Shown here: positions 60,833 to 64,000 of the stretch, one piece after another
Position numbering within the stretch: position 1 is the stretch's first letter
How the letters are laid out: every line of letters begins with the position of its first letter
Assembly (NCBI RefSeq): GCF_037975245.1
Contig: NC_092564.1
Coordinates: 18,254,484-18,318,483, forward strand
From: Apostichopus japonicus
Lineage: Eukaryota > Echinodermata > Holothuroidea > Aspidochirotida > Stichopodidae
DNA: 64,000 nt
Reading direction: 5' to 3'
The notes under the pieces: generated by a model
Told to the model about the DNA's origin: nothing
The model's input: only the letters and a program-made list of their open reading frames with translations
The model's database searches: none
Translations under genes and position numbers: made by a program

Positions 60833-63800
60833 ATGGATGTGGAAGAATACAGGAAAAGAGGTGAGATGGAATGATTATTGATAAGAAATATGTAATATTA
60901 AAGTATTCATTGAAATAACCTTTTAGATACTTGACATATTTTGCCATGTAATAAACTCGGATTTAGGATTTTTGGCAGAATTCTTAGAAAGATCTATTTT
61001 TTACCTAACGTTTACAATAAATAAGAGAGGTTTTCTATGTGGAATTGTCTATTAGGAATTGGAACCGACAGGGTTTCAAACTATGACATCATACATGTAC
61101 GTTAGTATACTTGTTTTGTTTTTTTGTATTCATAATGTAGGCCTATTATATATAGAATACAGCCGTTTACATAGAAATGGTAAAAATTCCTAAAAACGGT
61201 ACACTGTTGTGTGATGTTGGATTTAGCCTACTCCAAAATTTTCGATAACTTTAGTTATGCAAAGAATTACTGTTAGTGGGTTATATAATTCGATCCTTTC
61301 ACAGTTTCAATAATTACATTGTTTTCACGATGGGTTGGTAACTGAAACGAGCTGGTATTATCAAATAATACGGTTTGAAATGTTGTAAAATCAACATCTG
61401 TAAATTGTCGATGGTTATTTTGGATGTTAATTGATCGTATTTACTACAAGCGTGCGTACACTCACTTTTCGGTAAGCTAATTGGATTACGACTGCGTTAA
61501 AGCTTCACTTTAGATAGGCCTAGTTCAATTGTCAGCTTCTGATGGTTACCTTAATTAACAATAACAAAGACGATGTAACAAACAAGCCTACATAAAAACG
61601 CAAATTTGTTATTTTATTACACCAAATCACACTTGATTGATGGAACTATAGGCATAAACTACAAAGCTCTGCGTATAAATTATGTTTATGCATCACATGC
61701 AATTTGTGAGACAACTTAAATATTTCATATAATTAGATGTGCATATTAAATATAACTAGGTGTAAATAATATTACATATAATTAGGTGTAAATAATTCAA
61801 TAATCATGTATGAATATTACATATAGTTTAGGTGTGATTAATAGACAAATAAATTTGTGTAATTTTTTTCACATAATCTGTTTTTCCCCATATGATCTGT
61901 GAATGTTACAATGATGTGAGAAATGTTAAATATAATTACGACAACAAGTAACAACCTAACTGAAGTTTCTTTAAGGGTACCCTACACGCAAAATAACTCC
62001 ATTGCAGTATGTCCATACGTCTTGCGGTTTTTGATGTGAGCTTAATTTATTTCTCTGAACACACTTTATGTATGACCATATGTACTAAGGTATAGAAGTA
62101 TGTAGTTATACTGTGCCACTTCGTTGTATGTTCTTCCAAACCGAGTTCCCTCCCACGTGTTGTTTTACAACTCAATGTGTGTAGGCAGAAATACCTAGAC
62201 CTTAATCAAACAATATTTGAAATTGTTAGTTGTTGAACTTGTTAGTGGGTGGCAATTATTGATTTAATCGGCTTACTCTGTGATATATAAGATAACGATT
62301 CGTTCTTCGTAGTTCCGGCGATGATATTAATCTAGGATTATCATCTTAAACCTACTGCAAGAAGATTTTTTTTCGCCCTCCAATTTTGTAAATAATTGAA
62401 AAAGATCTAAAATATCAGATTAATGTATGTAAGATTGTTGCCATGATCCCGTGGACACAGTCCTAATTAATTTAAAAGATATTCGGAGAATGAAGCCAAT
62501 TATGGCAATTGGATGTCGTCTCTTTCAGCTTTCGTTAGCTTTATAGCGGTCTGTAACATACAAAGAGGTACAATTGGACTTCACCCTTCCCTCTTATTAA
62601 TAGTGCAGGGGCGGTGTAATGTATACGTCATAATATCTGAACAAGATAGGGAGTGGGCTCAAGGGTCAATTTGCATAAGTGATATCATACACACCTCTTA
62701 AATGTCAAACAAATACCTTCATGCACCCCCGTTACTTTTGACGTAAAACTCTAGACGTTCCAATCCTTCTCAATAATGTATTGATTGATTGATGATCTTA
62801 TAATCATGATGGGTGCTAAACGACTTCACCATATTCCTTCTCCAGCTAAATACCGCGTTACCCTAATCACTTATACCACGGTTGCAGTTTTCTCACTCCC
62901 GTGACATTGTGTGCTTACATATGGTTACGATATGTTGTATCAGATCAGCTTGTCTGGGCATTATATGACACACAACATGTCTAGAACAATAGGAAAATAA
63001 TGGCGACAAATATTTTACCATGATATATTCGGGTAAATGTCGTAAATGGCATATTAAAGCTGGAAATATATCAAACTATTTTTCTATCATTAGTTAATGT
63101 GTCATATAACATGACAATTACGGGTTAATGTCTGGAAGGACAAATTAAAACGTGGACGGAAGATATAAAAGTATATAATAATTTTTCAATCATTCGTTAT
63201 TAATGTTTTACACAACATGTGAGGTTTTATCCAGTGTTGATCATAGAACGATGGAAGCCTCATATATTTTGTTGACAGGAGAACTATAGAAGGAAAGAAA
63301 ATAAATAACGTGGTAGTAATTTTATGTTACGAGTGATTAAAATGTCCGGCAGACGACAAGCTGTTAAATTCATTAAATAAATAATCGATTGTTAACCTTC
63401 AAAAACAATCTAAAAGGGTGTCTTGGTATTTGATCACTTGCGTATAGACACTGCAAAGGTCGTTATGTGGAGGGGTGGGGTAGGGACCAAGGAATGAATT
63501 ACCGTACCTCTATAGGGTACGCAGGGTACGAATAGATGAAGAAGTGCATTTCAAGTATTTTAATTTTATCATAGCAAGCCCTCCTTCTGACATGTAACCA
63601 ACTTTTGTTGTACCTACAAATCGCTACAGAGGAGGGATTATCTCAACAAGATACTGTTCCGGATGATTCGACCCGCCTTTAACCCTCATCAGAGCTTCGA
63701 AATTCATTCCAGATCAATACGTCTTTCTGATAAATAACACTCCATATAGATTTAGTTAAATTGCAGACCAAATTCTGTTAAACCTGGTTCTATTTCAATC

Positions 63801-63982
63801 TCTCCCCAGGTAAGGAGATGGTCGACCTCATTGCAGATTACCTGTCCAACATCCGATCACGTCGTACCTTTCCTAACGTGGAACCCGGCTACATGAAGAA
63901 CCTCGTACCTGATACTGCACCAGAGAATGGGGAGGATTGGGAGGATGTAGTCCGCGACATCGAAAGAGTTATAATGCCTGGG
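60833..63982 (+). CDS. Group II PLP-dependent amino-acid decarboxylase (DDC/HDC type), N-terminal part, runs off the window
   Basis: Two coding exons are seen. 60833-60860 reads MDVEEYRKRG with the last codon split. 63810-63982 begins KEMVDLIADYLSNIRSRR and has FPNVEPGYMKN and DIERVIMPG. Phases match (28 nt, then 2+171), and both junctions are GT-AG. This is the N-terminal segment typical of aromatic L-amino-acid and histidine decarboxylases (human DDC: FRRRGKEMVDY and DVEPGYLR; human HDC: DIERIIMPG). These cytosolic enzymes make biogenic amines such as dopamine, serotonin or histamine. Only 67 of about 480-500 residues lie here. The PLP lysine and the substrate-deciding residues are outside, so DDC and HDC cannot be told apart, though the IERVIMPG end leans slightly to HDC. 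Confidence 0.88.
60861..63809 (+). other. Intron 1 of the decarboxylase gene
   Basis: 2.95 kb with donor GTGAGA and acceptor CTCTCCCCAG. No nested gene is recognised. Short imperfect repeats of ATTACATATAATTAGGTGTA lie at 61720-61850. The open frame at 62513-62701 is unmatched. Confidence 0.75.
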
Positions 63983-64000
63983 GTAAGGATAAAAGAGATG

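Noticed and set aside
63250-63290. ATG near 63251 as the decarboxylase start
   Set aside because: The frame does not lead into the KEMVDL exon, while MDVEEYRKRG at 60833 has the right phase and the family's usual N-terminus.

Overview
This is a stretch of animal nuclear genome, not a prokaryotic or viral sequence. It is AT-rich by eye, its genes are split by canonical GT-AG introns, and it is full of microsatellites, minisatellites, SINE and LINE relics and short inverted-repeat transposons. The proteins read like those of a marine invertebrate deuterostome. An echinoderm is my best guess, from gene content, divergence and the recurring AGGCCTA-type words, but the sequence alone does not settle it.

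Four protein genes are supported. (1) CSDE1/UNR, plus strand, about 4.0-18.6 kb: 18 coding exons, 746 residues from the chosen start, with a 3' UTR to about 20.3-20.8 kb. (2) DYNC2I1 (WDR60), minus strand, 46.09 down to 24.08 kb: 28 coding exons, 987 residues. (3) NHEJ1 (XLF/Cernunnos), plus strand, 46.9-53.6 kb: 8 coding exons, 340 residues, with a start codon apparently split by an intron. (4) The first two coding exons (60.83 and 63.81-63.98 kb) of a group II PLP decarboxylase of the DDC/HDC type, which runs off the right edge. For the three complete genes every exon phase agrees from start to stop, which is strong internal evidence for the models. CSDE1 and DYNC2I1 are convergent. DYNC2I1 and NHEJ1 are head to head, about 0.8 kb apart. 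I see no functional link among the four: mRNA translation and stability, ciliary retrograde transport, double-strand-break repair and amine synthesis.

The rest is accessory DNA. It includes a foldback element with a 9-bp target duplication (1.1-1.9 kb), a second inverted array (21.3-21.7 kb), a 258-bp palindromic element in NHEJ1 intron 1 and three hAT-like short elements. There are also three copies of one tRNA-derived SINE, four decayed LINE C-terminal fragments, a 183-bp dispersed repeat present twice, many minisatellites and long TA arrays.

The most unusual observation is in CSDE1. A minisatellite of about 47 bp in about 30 copies (13.63-15.05 kb) is made of repeats of the gene's own exon 12/intron 12 junction, so the intron holds a long series of decoy 5' splice sites. 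A smaller case of the same kind, a two-copy duplication of the exon 5 splice donor, occurs in NHEJ1. I found no clear candidate for a new multi-gene system.
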